A DNA stretch of 64,000 nucleotides from Senecio squalidus (lineage: Eukaryota > Streptophyta > Magnoliopsida > Asterales > Asteraceae), in contig CAJVGC010000592.1 in NCBI GenBank assembly GCA_910822075.1, positions 42,420,712 to 42,484,711 on the forward strand. Reading direction: 5' to 3'. Made by a program: the position numbers and the translations under genes. The notes beneath the pieces were generated by a model, which was not told the origin of the DNA, did no database searches, and saw nothing but the letters and a program-made list of their open reading frames with translations. Of the stretch, positions 11,214 to 21,784 are shown piece after piece (positions within the stretch are counted from its first letter, which is position 1; every line of letters begins with the position of its first letter).

Positions 11214-11533
11214 GAATCTAATACTCCTTTCAACGATATTCCTAGTAGTCACTTTGGGCTCGGATATTGTGACAACCGTCCAAATTTCAGGTGATTCTCA
11301 ATTACTTAATCGGTTCAAAACTCTTGTTCTCTTTTATCGCGTTCATATTTTTCGGGTTCATTTTGTCGTACCTTATATTTGTCGGAACAAATGTCGGAAT
11401 CAAAAATATAAATCCTAACACCAAATAATTAATACAAGAACTTGACTAAGTTCTTAATGGTAACTAAAACGATTCTAGTCCCTAACTAATTATAACGGAA
11501 AACTTAAAACGTCAAAAGCTGGATTTTTCAATT

Positions 11534-11605
11534 CAGCCGGCGGCTGAATATATTCAGCCGGCGGCTGAAACCAGCCGACGGCTGATTTTAGCCAGCCGGC
11601 GGCTA
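11534..11605. repeat. CAGCCG-N-CGGCTG inverted-repeat cluster 1
   Basis: Four copies at 11534-11546, 11555-11567, 11572-11584 (centre A) and 11593-11605 (last base A). Arms are 6 bp around a single centre base. Three copies contain GGCGGCT, the reverse complement of the GCC-box core AGCCGCC. Repeated at the same offset in the 3' LTR. Confidence 0.88.
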
Positions 11606-12282
11606 AATCTGGCTGTCCAGCTAGATGATGACTCATTTCTGCATGTTTTTCGATTGGACCAACTTTTAATTTCGGGATTGGCTGAGAAATTACTGCCAAG
11701 TGAAACTCCCTAGGCAGAAATCACCACCCACACACACACTTAATCACTTTTACTTTCATTTTTTCAAATTAACCAAAACACACACACACATTATACACTC
11801 TCTTTTTCTCTATAATTTTCTCTCAAACACCAAGCAAAAACAGAAACTTAGCCTTCAATATCAGTCCATAAACATCACTAAAATCATACACAAAATCGTC
11901 CAAGATCAAAAGGGTAACAAGGAAAAGGTTTAAATCGGGTTTCCAAGTCGTTTTTGAAGCCAAAGCTCATCCAAACCGTCACTTTACTTTCTCTTTCGGT
12001 AAAACACTTTCTTTTTTACTATTTTTATACATATCTTGGCTTGCATGTATGATCTAACACATAAAAATAAGGTTTTATAAAGTTTTATAACCATATTATT
12101 ACAAAAACGGGTTTAAACAAAAAGGTGACTTAGATCTATATATTTGTGGCTAAAAATCCAAAAGAAACTGATATTTGAGCATATATATAAGTAATCTCGA
12201 TGAATATTCAGTTGCATGTCGAAATCTAGCTCAAAAACGCTTAAAAACGCAAAAATGGCAAAACTGTAAATCTGTCTCGGCA

Positions 12283-12357
12283 ATTCAGCCGCGGGCTGAA
12301 ATAATTCAGCCGCCGGCTGAATTCAGCCGCCGGCTGAAATAATTCAGCCGCCGCCAG
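12283..12357. repeat. CAGCCG-type inverted-repeat cluster 2
   Basis: Four related units with centres CAGCCGCGGGCTG, CAGCCGCCGGCTG (twice) and a decayed last unit ending CGCCAG. The units are spaced by AAATAATT or AATT. The AGCCGCC core appears three times on the plus strand. Confidence 0.85.
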
Positions 12358-13378
12358 AATGGCCCTGTTCGCTATTTTTGTCGTTTTAAAGGTCGTAAAC
12401 TTGATTTTAAGCTAAAATAATTAATCACATAACACATACATCATGTTAAGCTACTGTTTTGATTTATACATTGTTTAAAAAGGGATTTTGGACTTGAAAC
12501 TTGTGTATTGTTGGTTTAAACGTTATTATATGTATTGTGAAGCGGGAAAGTGTTTTGAAAATGGATATAATTTTTATAACGCGGAAGCGCTGCCCAATTT
12601 TCACCGTAAATTACATTTCAACTTCAGTAACATAATAACTTCGAGACTTATACACTTTGACTTGGAACTTTGACACATTTTCAACATAATGGGACATATC
12701 GAATGATAAAACGTACACGAACATATAAACCTTATAAAAGTTTTCGTAATAATCTTTTTGGGACAGAATCTAAGTATAATAAATTGAGACTCAAAAATGT
12801 TAAATTGGAACTTAACTTAACTCAAACTTATACTAATATAACTTATACAACATTCCGGTGTTCTAGGTCGTTTGTGATTCCCGACGCGTTCCGCCTCCCT
12901 TTGTGCTAGTTCATATCTCTCTTCGCAAACCGTGAGTTACAACCCCACTTTTATTTATTGTTTTACATAACTTTTGGGGGAAACATGAGATCTAAATGAA
13001 CTTTGGAACTATTATGAATTCTTGCAACGTTTTATTACTACTGAACTCTTATTGAACGTTTTGTGGAACTTATATGCGAAAACAGTTTTAATTGCCCGTT
13101 TGGCATACAATAAACTAAATGGTTTGCCACCCTTTTTCGGCTTAATGGTTAGCCACCTTTAATCGTCTTATTGGTTCAAATCTGTGATAAACTTACTTTA
13201 TGCCACTCTCGGCACCCGTATGAATTTTGATTAATCGTATAACTAACGTGACTCTTGATGAGAATATAACGCGATTCGTAAGTGCCTCTCGACTAATAGT
13301 GCTCGGTTTCTTTACATACTTCTAGCTTGTTTAAGCCGCTTAGTATGAGTATCAATACTTAGGAAACCATCATTTCTC

Positions 13379-13613
13379 ACTTAGGTGTTGACCTAAGTAC
13401 ATATCACTCGGATCCTTACTTAGGTGTTAGCCTAGGTACACTTTAGTATTAGCCAAATTCTGTATTAAGATCTTAATCGTTTCAACTTGGGTGTTAGCTC
13501 AAGTGCTCATCAATCGATTGATCTTGGATGTTAGTTCAAGTGTTTATTCATCGATTGATCTTGGATGTTAGTCCAAGTGTTTTCTCACTCGAAATCTTGG
13601 GTGTTAGCTCAAG
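13379..13613 (+). repeat. Array of six stem-loops with changing but paired stems
   Basis: Units lie at 13379-13398, 13418-13437, 13485-13504, 13523-13540, 13560-13577 and 13596-13613. Unit 1 is CTTAGGT-GTTG-ACCTAAG and unit 5 is CTTGGA-TGTTAG-TCCAAG, both perfectly paired. Units 3, 4 and 6 pair with one G-T wobble each. Unit 2 is weaker. Spacing is about 37-67 bp. The array is repeated in the 3' LTR near 20899-21134. Confidence 0.82.
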
Positions 13614-14262
13614 TACTTATTTTTCTCGATTGGTATAGAGCGTTACCTCAAATACCCGCTACTCGACGGTTCATCTATTCGTGAACACTTAGGTTATATT
13701 ATGCCAAGTAGTCGTTATACATGATTTCAATCAATAGTTTATTTCTCTTGCGCGTATATGGATATACGATCTCCGCAACTCTCCTTAAACAAATTTTACG
13801 GATCGAACTATCTTTTGAGTAACTTTTTGGATCGAAACTATCCTTTAAGTATTGTCCTACTTTTAGAAACTTTTAAGTATTGATATACTTAACCTAAACC
13901 TTTTTAGTCGAGGACTAGAAAACTGTAACTCACTCACTACTTTATTGTAGTTGACATTTGATCTCTTGTTTCAGGAAACGCAATGTAAGGACGTTAAGTG
14001 CATACCTCTTGTGATGGGTCAGGAAGGTCACGTGATTAAGAATCGGGAAGACCTTATTTATTTACTCTGGGAATTGTCTTTTGAAGTTTTTACATAAGCT
14101 ATCGTGGTTGTACGGTATTGTTAAATACTTGGTTATCTTTGAACTTTGTAAACGTTTTCTGACTTCAATGACTTAAAAACCGTTTGTATTTATTATATCT
14201 CGTGTAATGATATCTTTGCTCTTCACATCTCGTGTTTCCGCTTTAGCGGGGTGTGACAGACT

Positions 14263-14274
14263 TGGTATCAGAGC
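14263..14274 (+). other. Primer binding site of element C
   Basis: TGGTATCAGAGC lies four bases after the end of the 5' LTR. It is complementary to the 3' end of initiator Met-tRNA, the usual primer for minus-strand synthesis in plant gypsy elements. Confidence 0.9.
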
Positions 14275-14302
14275 ACAAGGTTATAGTGAATACGGGTTTT
14301 CA

Positions 14303-14334
<32 letters not shown>

Positions 14335-15664
14335 TTTCAAAACCAAACTATAACCAAGGCTTTCTCGAAAAATCATTTCACGAGTTTTAAACTTTAGTGA
14401 ATTAATTCCGCAAATGCATGGTTCATTACTAACTACGCGTAATTTGGCCAACTACGCCTAGTTCGGAATAAATTATGCAAGAACGGAACGTAATTGCTAC
14501 TGTTAACGATTTTTGAGTCAACAGTTCCCGATTCCCCGATTCCCGAATTCTCACGTGACTGACCCGAACGTGCACTGTCCTATTTACATTTTCCTTTAAC
14601 TATAATTACTCGTTCCATCTTATCGCAACTCTCGTTAAGTCTGAATCGTCGCAATCACCCGTGCACTCGTACTCTCGAACCATATTCTCGACTGAGACTC
14701 CGGACGGCAACACCGCATCGAGAGCTCAACACCTCGATCCTACCGACTCTTCGGAGGAGAACTCTAGATCCATTGCCAACAGCCACTATACACCCAGTCC
14801 GAGGACTGCCCTAACCACCGTTTCGCCGGTTCCCGTCGCATCTTTACAACCTCGCGAACCGCGCATCCGTGACTGCTCGTAAGCAGGTCATGCTACCCGA
14901 TCAGCTACCTTACCATCTGATGGGACAAGAGACTCCCAACCCGGTCAGAGCTACACCTCCCCATGTTCCACTATACCCCGAAGGTCCGTACACGGCGTCG
15001 CCTACGCCACCCATGGATCACTACATGTGGGAGCAAGACCATCCCGACCACCGCTCACGACGACCCCAATTCGGAGGTTTACCCCGGCCAAGTCCCCTAC
15101 ACTCCGCAGGGACCTTCAGGGACTTACAGAGGAGACTGAGCAACATGCTCGTCTTCTGTTCCAGGTCTCCGACACCGATCGCCGTCTATCCGAGCATTCC
15201 CTTCGAATAGTCTCTTCGACTCAGTCGACACCAAGGACTAATCGGCATCTAGTGAGCGTGCGTCTGGTGATGAGTATCCTGATTACCATTATTTTTCCCG
15301 AATTAGTCCCTAAGCATGCTCCACTAGATTATTTCGCGTCACGTATTGTACCCTATTTTAAGTTGTAATGTCTCTGCATCTGTAGCAACTTAAAACTCAC
15401 GTTAGTATTCATGTTTCAAGCTTTCCCTAGTTATATCTATGAAACAGGTAACCGATTTTATAAAATGGAATATCTATCACTAATATCCTTACTTTCGGTT
15501 GTGCTTGAATTGTATTATCATTCCGTAACCATTATCGTGCGTGTGCTATTTATCCTTCCTTAATTCTTCTTATGTTATCACGGTCACTAGTCATTCTTTA
15601 AATTCTTACCACCTATTCCTATTCGTGCGTTCTAAACTGGTTTCCTTTTTCCTGCTGTAGAAAC
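14275..15664 (+). other. Untranslated leader region of element C
   Basis: About 1.4 kb between the primer site and gag. It includes an A run (about 14311-14334) and short overlapping open frames at 14661-15368 rich in Pro, Ser and Arg, with no recognised domain. They may be relics of an extended gag N-terminus. The stretch ends with TTTCCTTTTTCCTGCTGTAG directly before the gag AAACATGG, which looks like a splice acceptor. Confidence 0.55.
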
Positions 15665-16717
15665 ATGGCTCCTACGCGAAGCAATGCTAGCCTCATAGCC
15701 GAGCAGGTCGCTGCTCATTTTAACGCTGCCATGCCCAACATGATCGCCCAGATCACTGCTGGGATAAACAACAACCACAACCAGCAACAACAACAACAAC
15801 AACAGGGAGATAACCCGAACCAAAACCGAAACCTCCCCGTTTGCACATATAAGGGCTTTATGGCTTGTAAGCCAAAGGAGTTTCATGGAACCACTGGTGC
15901 TGTAGGGCTACTCTCCTGGTTTGAAAGCATCGAATCAGTCCTACATATTAGCCGCTGTGCTGAAACTGATAAGGTGGAGTATGCCTCCTGCGTACTCCAC
16001 GGACGGGCCCTATCGTGGTGGAACCTCGTGATCCAAACCCGAGGACGTGAAGCTGCCTATGCCCTTACTTGGGACGAATTCAAGAATCTCCTCACAAGGG
16101 AATACTGCTCTAAGGGTGAGATGAAGAAGCTCGAGGCAGAGCTTTGGAACCACACGATGGTCGGCAACGACATCGACGGATACACTACCCGTTTCCATGA
16201 GCTGGCTAGACTGGTACCAAGGTTGGTAACCCCAGAAGAAAACTGGATCGACCGATACATCTCCGGCCTTGTTCCCGAAATCAGAGGGATGGTGATCTCC
16301 GCTGAACCGCTGACGATACAGAGCGCAGTTGTCCTCGCTCATCGTCTAACCAGCGACCTCCTTACCGCTCCAACACCTGTCGAGCGAGAGGAAAATGATA
16401 AACGAAAAGCTGATCAACAACCAAATACAGACGACCACATCAAGAAACCCAAAACCACACACAACCTTGCAATAGTTGCCACCCCCACAACCGAACCCCG
16501 AATGTACACCGGGCCGCACCCCAAGTGTGGCAAATGCAACTTCCATCATGTTGGAAACTGCCCAGTGTGCAGAATATGTAACGAAACGGGACACTACCCC
16601 TGGTGTTGCCAAGAGGAAACTGGTGGTAGAAGGAAGAAGTCAGTTTGCTACAAATGCGGAAGCGACAAACACCTTCGAAAGTCTTGCCCCAAGTTGCGAA
16701 ATGCTAAACCAAATTAG
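15665..16717 (+). CDS. Gag protein of element C
   Basis: A 350-residue open frame with ATG in good context (AAACATGG). The N-terminus carries a Gln run at about residues 39-47. Residues about 60-235 match the plant retrotransposon gag (capsid) type: FHGTTGAVGLLSWFESIESV, then GRALSWWN and WDEFKNLL. The C-terminal part is rich in Cys/His, with a clear zinc knuckle CYKCGSDKHLRKSC and less regular Cys clusters upstream. Gag packages element RNA into virus-like particles in the cytoplasm. The frame is closed by a stop at 16715-16717, so unlike element A it is not fused to pol here. It is the only intact protein frame of this recently moved element. Confidence 0.88.
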   Translation: MAPTRSNASLIAEQVAAHFNAAMPNMIAQITAGINNNHNQQQQQQQQGDNPNQNRNLPVCTYKGFMACKPKEFHGTTGAVGLLSWFESIESVLHISRCAETDKVEYASCVLHGRALSWWNLVIQTRGREAAYALTWDEFKNLLTREYCSKGEMKKLEAELWNHTMVGNDIDGYTTRFHELARLVPRLVTPEENWIDRYISGLVPEIRGMVISAEPLTIQSAVVLAHRLTSDLLTAPTPVEREENDKRKADQQPNTDDHIKKPKTTHNLAIVATPTTEPRMYTGPHPKCGKCNFHHVGNCPVCRICNETGHYPWCCQEETGGRRKKSVCYKCGSDKHLRKSCPKLRNAKPN

Positions 16718-18739
16718 GCCGGGCAAGGCCGAGGACGCGCTCCGTAATCATTAGCGAAGAGACAAGGTACGACCCAAACGCAACGACAGGTAAAATTCAT
16801 GTGAACGATACTTCGCATCTATGTTATGCGATTCATAAGCAGAAAGAAACCCCGTGTCCTTAGAAATTAGACCCCTTATCAATCTAGGATCTAAAGTCCT
16901 TAAGGATAGCTTTACTATCAATTCTGCTATTGGTCAAGGATCCAAAGCTAAGGATATAATCCTAGGATGTCCAATGTGCTTTACCGATAAGACTTTCCCC
17001 ACCGACTTGATCCCGCTAGAGCTGGAAAGCTCGAACTTTATCGTCGGAATGGGCTGGTTATCTCGTTTCCAAGCCGAGATCGTCCGTTTCGACAAACTCA
17101 TTTGTATCCCCCTCTCAGACGGTGAAAGTCCAGTTGTTCAAGGAGACAAACCCGGACGATCACTCCGCCCCGTGTCGTCCATAAAGATGCGCAGGTGCCT
17201 CGAGAAGGGCTACGACACCCCCCCTCACCGATGTCGCCAGACGTAAACCTAAGGAAAGCCGAGTCCAAGACATTCCTGTAGTCGAGGATCACCCAGAGTC
17301 TTCCCCAAGGATTTGCATGGGCTACCGCCGCATCGACAAGCTGAAACTCCGTTTAGACCTCGTTCCTGGCGCAACACCGGTCGCCAAGACGCCATGCCGT
17401 CTAGCACCACCCGAAGTGCAGAAGCTGCCAAAGCAGCTGCAGGAACTTCTAAACCATGACTCCGTTCGCTCAAAGTTCACCCCCCCTGGGGAGCCCCAAT
17501 TTCCCCTATCAAATGGAAAGACGGATCTTTCCACCTGTACACCGATTATTCGCAAACCTAACAAGCTGACCGTCAAGAACCGATAATCACCCCCGAGGAT
17601 CGACGACCTAATTGCACGGTTGCCGAAAGCAACTTGCACCCCAAGGGTCGACCTCCGCCCGGATTATCATCAGGTTCGTGTCGGTAAAGCCGACATTCCA
17701 AAAACCGCGTTTCGAACTCAGACCCGACATAACCGCTACGTCAAGGGTCGAGCACGAAATCCGAAACCCGAAAGTCTTCGCGAAACTTATTTCCAGCAAA
17801 AGCCATCGGTTTCGATATTCCATCCACCCTGAATCCGACGTATGGCACAAGGATCCCCGTGAACATCGAAACCCTTCTTTCAATTACCTCCGATAAGGAT
17901 AATCGATCTACGCCCCGTCTTCTTCGGAATTCCCTCCAGAGAATCTCCAGGTACGCGACTAGACCTCATCACCGCATACCACCCTCCGACCGATGGTCAG
18001 AACTAAAGGACGATCCAAACGCTTGATGAAATGCTGAGAGCGCGTGTAGTTGCCTTCATAGGAAGTCGAGATACTCACCTCCCCTGAGTTCACCTATGAC
18101 AACGACTTCCATGCCAGCACCAAGAGCGAATCCCTCATTACCTAATTGGACGCAAGAGTCGGTCACCGCTCTGTTGGCTAGAGGCTAACGATTGACGACT
18201 TGCAAGGTCCGACGCCTCCCTTCATCCGTGGAAGACTGAAAGCATCCCGTACCCGTCAGAAAAGCCACGTAACCAACCAGAAGAAAACCCCCGAGTCCCA
18301 AGATGGCGATAGGGTACCTCCCAAGGTATCGCCATGGGAAAGGGATAGCCTGCTTCTGGAGACGCGGCAGACTGAGCCCTAGGTACGCCAGTCCAAACTA
18401 AGTCTTAGGACGTATTAGTCCGACCGCTCATCGCCTTCAGCTCCACAAGATTTCCTTCAAACGTTCATACATATATATTTCCATGTCTCACACTTGAAAA
18501 AGTGCCTATCCGATGAGACCATCGTCATCCCACTCGACGAGGTCAAGATCGACAACAAGCTCAACTTCATCGAGGAACCGCTCGAAGTTGTAGACCGAGA
18601 GGTCAAGCAACTCAGACAAAGTCGTGTTCCTATTGTCAAAGTTCGTTGGAACTCCCGACGTGGTCACGAATTCACATGGGAACGTGAAGACCAGATACGT
18701 CAGAAGTATCCTCACTTATTCAAAGATACTTCTACCTGA
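16718..18739 (+). pseudogene. Deleted and frameshifted pol of element C
   Basis: Pieces appear in pol order but are broken. A protease C-terminal stretch (ILGCPMCF...FIVGMGWLSRF, 16850-17250) lacks the DSGA active site. An RT N-terminus (LDLVPGATPVAKTPCRLAPPE, KLTVKNR) follows around 17330-17586, then DLRPDYHQVRVGKADIPKTAFR to about 17790. At about 17812 the text jumps to the integrase zinc region (YSIHPESDVWHKD). The RT FIDD core and all of RNase H are therefore missing, roughly 1.1 kb relative to element A. Much of integrase is also lost, with traces at 17960-18130. Only the chromodomain-like tail (18494-18739) is open. It cannot encode a working polymerase or integrase. Confidence 0.87.
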
Positions 18740-18750
18740 TTGGGCGAGTC

Positions 18751-18787
18751 AAATTTCGGGACGAAATTTCTTTCAACCCGGGGATGA
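18751..18787 (+). other. Inverted repeat and polypurine tract of element C
   Basis: AAATTTCG-GGA-CGAAATTT (18751-18769) has 8-bp perfect arms, followed by CCCGGGGATGA abutting the 3' LTR. It occupies the same position as the hairpins in elements A and B. Confidence 0.78.
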
Positions 18788-21779
18788 TGTGACAACCGTC
18801 CAAATTTCAGGTGATTCTCAATTACTTAATCGGTTCAAAACTCTTGTTCTCTTTTATCGCGTTCATATTTTTCGGGTTCATTTTGTCGTACCTTATATTT
18901 GTCGGAACAAATGTCGGAATCAAAAATATAAATCCTAACACCAAATAATTAATACAAGAACTTGACTAAGTTCTTAATGGTAACTAAAACGATTCTAGTC
19001 CCTAACTAATTATAACGGAAAACTTAAAACGTCAAAAGCTGGATTTTTCAATTCAGCCGGCGGCTGTATATATTCAGCCGGCGGCTGAAACCAGCCGACG
19101 GCTGATTTTAGCCAGCCGGCGGCTAAATCTGGCTGTCCAGCTAGATGATGACTCATTTCTGCATGTTTTTCGATTGGACCAACTTTTAATTTCGGGATTG
19201 GCTGAGAAATTACTGCCAAGTGAAACTCCCTAGGCAGAAATCACCACCCACACACACACTTAATCACTTTTACTTTCATTTTTTCAAATTAACCAAAACA
19301 CACACACACATTATACACTCTCTTTTTCTCTATAATTTTCTCTCAAACACCAAGCAAAAACAGAAACTTAGCCTTCAATATCAGTCCATAAACATCACTA
19401 AAATCATACACAAAATCGTCCAAGATCAAAAGGGTAACAAGGAAAAGGTTTAAATCGGGTTTCCAAGTCGTTTTTGAAGCCAAAGCTCATCCAAACCGTC
19501 ACTTTACTTTCTCTTTCGGTAAAACACTTTCTTTTTTACTATTTTTATACATATCTTGGCTTGCATGTATGATCTAACACATAAAAATAAGGTTTTATAA
19601 AGTTTTATAACCATATTATTACAAAAACGGGTTTTAAACAAAAAGGTGACTTAGATCTATATATTTGTGGCTAAAAATCCAAAAGAAACTGATATTTGAG
19701 CATATATATAAGTAATCTCGATGAATATTCAGTTGCATGTCGAAATCTAGCTCAAAAACGCTTAAAAACGCAAAAATGGCAAAACTGTAAATCTGTCTCG
19801 GCAATTCAGCCGCGGGCTGAAATAATTCAGCCGCCGGCTGAATTCAGCCGCCGGCTGAAATAATTCAGCCGCCGCCAGAATGGCCCTGTTCGCTATTTTT
19901 GTCGTTTTAAAGGTCGTAAACTTGATTTTAAGCTAAAATAATTAATCACATAACACATACATCATGTTAAGCTACTGTTTTGATTTATACATTGTTTAAA
20001 AAGGGATTTTGGACTTGAAACTTGTGTATTGTTGGTTTAAACGTTATTATATGTATTGTGAAGCGGGAAAGTGTTTTGAAAATGGATATAATTTTTATAA
20101 CGCGGAAGCGCTGCCCAATTTTCACCGTAAATTACATTTCAACTTCAGTAACATAATAACTTCGAGACTTATACACTTTGACTTGGAACTTTGACACATT
20201 TTCAACATAATGGGACATATCGAATGATAAAACGTACACGAACATATAAACCTTATAAAAGTTTTCGTAATAATCTTTTTGGGACAGAATCTAAGTATAA
20301 TAAATTGAGACTCAAAAATGTTAAATTGGAACTTAACTTAACTCAAACTTATACTAATATAACTTATACAACATTCCGGTGTTCTAGGTCGTTTGTGATT
20401 CCCGACGCGTTCCGCCTCCCTTTGTGCTAGTTCATATCTCTCTTCGCAAACCGTGAGTTACAACCCCACTTTTATTTATTGTTTTACATAACTTTTGGGG
20501 GAAACATGAGATCTAAATGAACTTTGGAACTATTATGAATTCTTGCAACGTTTTATTACTACTGAACTCTTATTGAACGTTTTGTGGAACTTATATGCGA
20601 AAACAGTTTTAATTGCCCGTTTGGCATACAATAAACTAAATGGTTTGCCACCCTTTTTCGGCTTAATGGTTAGCCACCTTTAATCGTCTTATTGGTTCAA
20701 ATCTGTGATAAACTTACTTTATGCCACTCTCGGCACCCGTATGAATTTTGATTAATCGTATAACTAACGTGACTCTTGATGAGAATATAACGCGATTCGT
20801 AAGTGCCTCTCGACTAATAGTGCTCGGTTTCTTTACATACTTCTAGCTTGTTTAAGCCGCTTAGTATGAGTATCAATACTTAGGAAACCATCATTTCTCA
20901 CTTAGGTGTTGACCTAAGTACATATCACTCGGATCCTTACTTAGGTGTTAGCCTAGGTACACTTTAGTATTAGCCAAATTCTGTATTAAGATCTTAATCG
21001 TTTCAACTTGGGTGTTAGCTCAAGTGCTCATCAATCGATTGATCTTGGATGTTAGTTCAAGTGTTTATTCATCGATTGATCTTGGATGTTAGTCCAAGTG
21101 TTTTCTCACTCGAAATCTTGGGTGTTAGCTCAAGTACTTATTTTTCTCGATTGGTATAGAGCGTTACCTCAAATACCCGCTACTCGACGGTTCATCTATT
21201 CGTGAACACTTAGGTTATATTATGCCAAGTAGTCGTTATACATGATTTCAATCAATAGTTTATTTCTCTTGCGCGTATATGGATATACGATCTCCGCAAC
21301 TCTCCTTAAACAAATTTTACGGATCGAACTATCTTTTGAGTAACTTTTTGGATCGAAACTATCCTTTAAGTATTGTCCTACTTTTAGAAACTTTTAAGTA
21401 TTGATATACTTAACCTAAACCTTTTTAGTCGAGGACTAGAAAACTGTAACTCACTCACTACTTTATTGTAGTTGACATTTGATCTCTTGTTTCAGGAAAC
21501 GCAATGTAAGGACGTTAAGTGCATACCTCTTGTGATGGGTCAGGAAGGTCACGTGATTAAGAATCGGGAAGACCTTATTTATTTACTCTGGGAATTGTCT
21601 TTTGAAGTTTTTACATAAGCTATCGTGGTTGTACGGTATTGTTAAATACTTGGTTATCTTTGAACTTTGTAAACGTTTTCTGACTTCAATGACTTAAAAA
21701 CCGTTTGTATTTATTATATCTCGTGTAATGATATCTTTGCTCTTCACATCTCGTGTTTCCGCTTTAGCGGGGTGTGACA
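18788..21779 (+). repeat. 3' LTR of element C
   Basis: Near-identical to 11268-14258. I find one substitution (T19067 for A11547) and one extra T near 19633. It ends GGGGTGTGACA and is followed by the target duplication GATAT at 21780-21784. Confidence 0.96.
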
Positions 21780-21784
21780 GATAT

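Larger units (their letters stand above)
8867..11267 (+). repeat. 3' LTR of element B, left portion
   Basis: Begins TGTGACAACCGCAAATTTCG after the polypurine tract and continues to the GATAT target site of element C. It holds a GTTGCGGCGCAAC pair (9249-9282), a tandem array of about 168-bp units (9615 to about 10125), a second inverted-repeat pair with the opposite centre base (10660-10693) and a TTGAC-rich array (11021-11213). A pyrimidine-rich stretch at 9478-9540 could be a transcript leader. No gene is seen. Confidence 0.78.
11268..14258 (+). repeat. 5' LTR of element C
   Basis: TGTGACAACCGTCC... to ...GGGGTGTGACA. It contains two GC-rich inverted-repeat clusters (11534-11605 and 12283-12357), CA-rich and pyrimidine-rich leader-like text at 11730-11830 and a hairpin array (13379-13613). 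The short open frames inside it occur identically in the 3' LTR and have no sign of being genes. Confidence 0.96.
11268..21779 (+). mobile_element. Element C: young non-autonomous Ty3/gypsy element
   Basis: A complete 10.5-kb element with two LTRs of 2991 and 2992 bp, TG...CA ends and 5-bp target duplication GATAT at 11263-11267 and 21780-21784. It has a tRNA-Met-type primer site, an intact gag, a heavily deleted pol and a hairpin plus polypurine tract. It sits inside the 3' LTR of element B. By eye the LTRs differ at one base (A11547 versus T19067) and by one T in a run (near 12112 versus 19633). Since LTRs are identical at insertion, integration was recent. The missing RT core, RNase H and most of integrase mean the proteins came from another element. 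Confidence 0.95.

Noticed and set aside
11490..12909. Open frames of 61-79 codons inside LTR C
   Set aside because: They recur identically at 19010-20430 because the LTRs are duplicates. They have no domain, poor composition and no context as genes.
14661..15368. Pro/Ser-rich frames in the leader of element C as genes
   Set aside because: They overlap in several frames and lack any recognised domain. Kept only as a note within the leader.
15632..17883. Antisense open frames opposite gag and pol of element C
   Set aside because: They are shadows of the coding strand, rich in Leu/Val/Ser from reverse-complemented CAA and CAC codons, with no domain.
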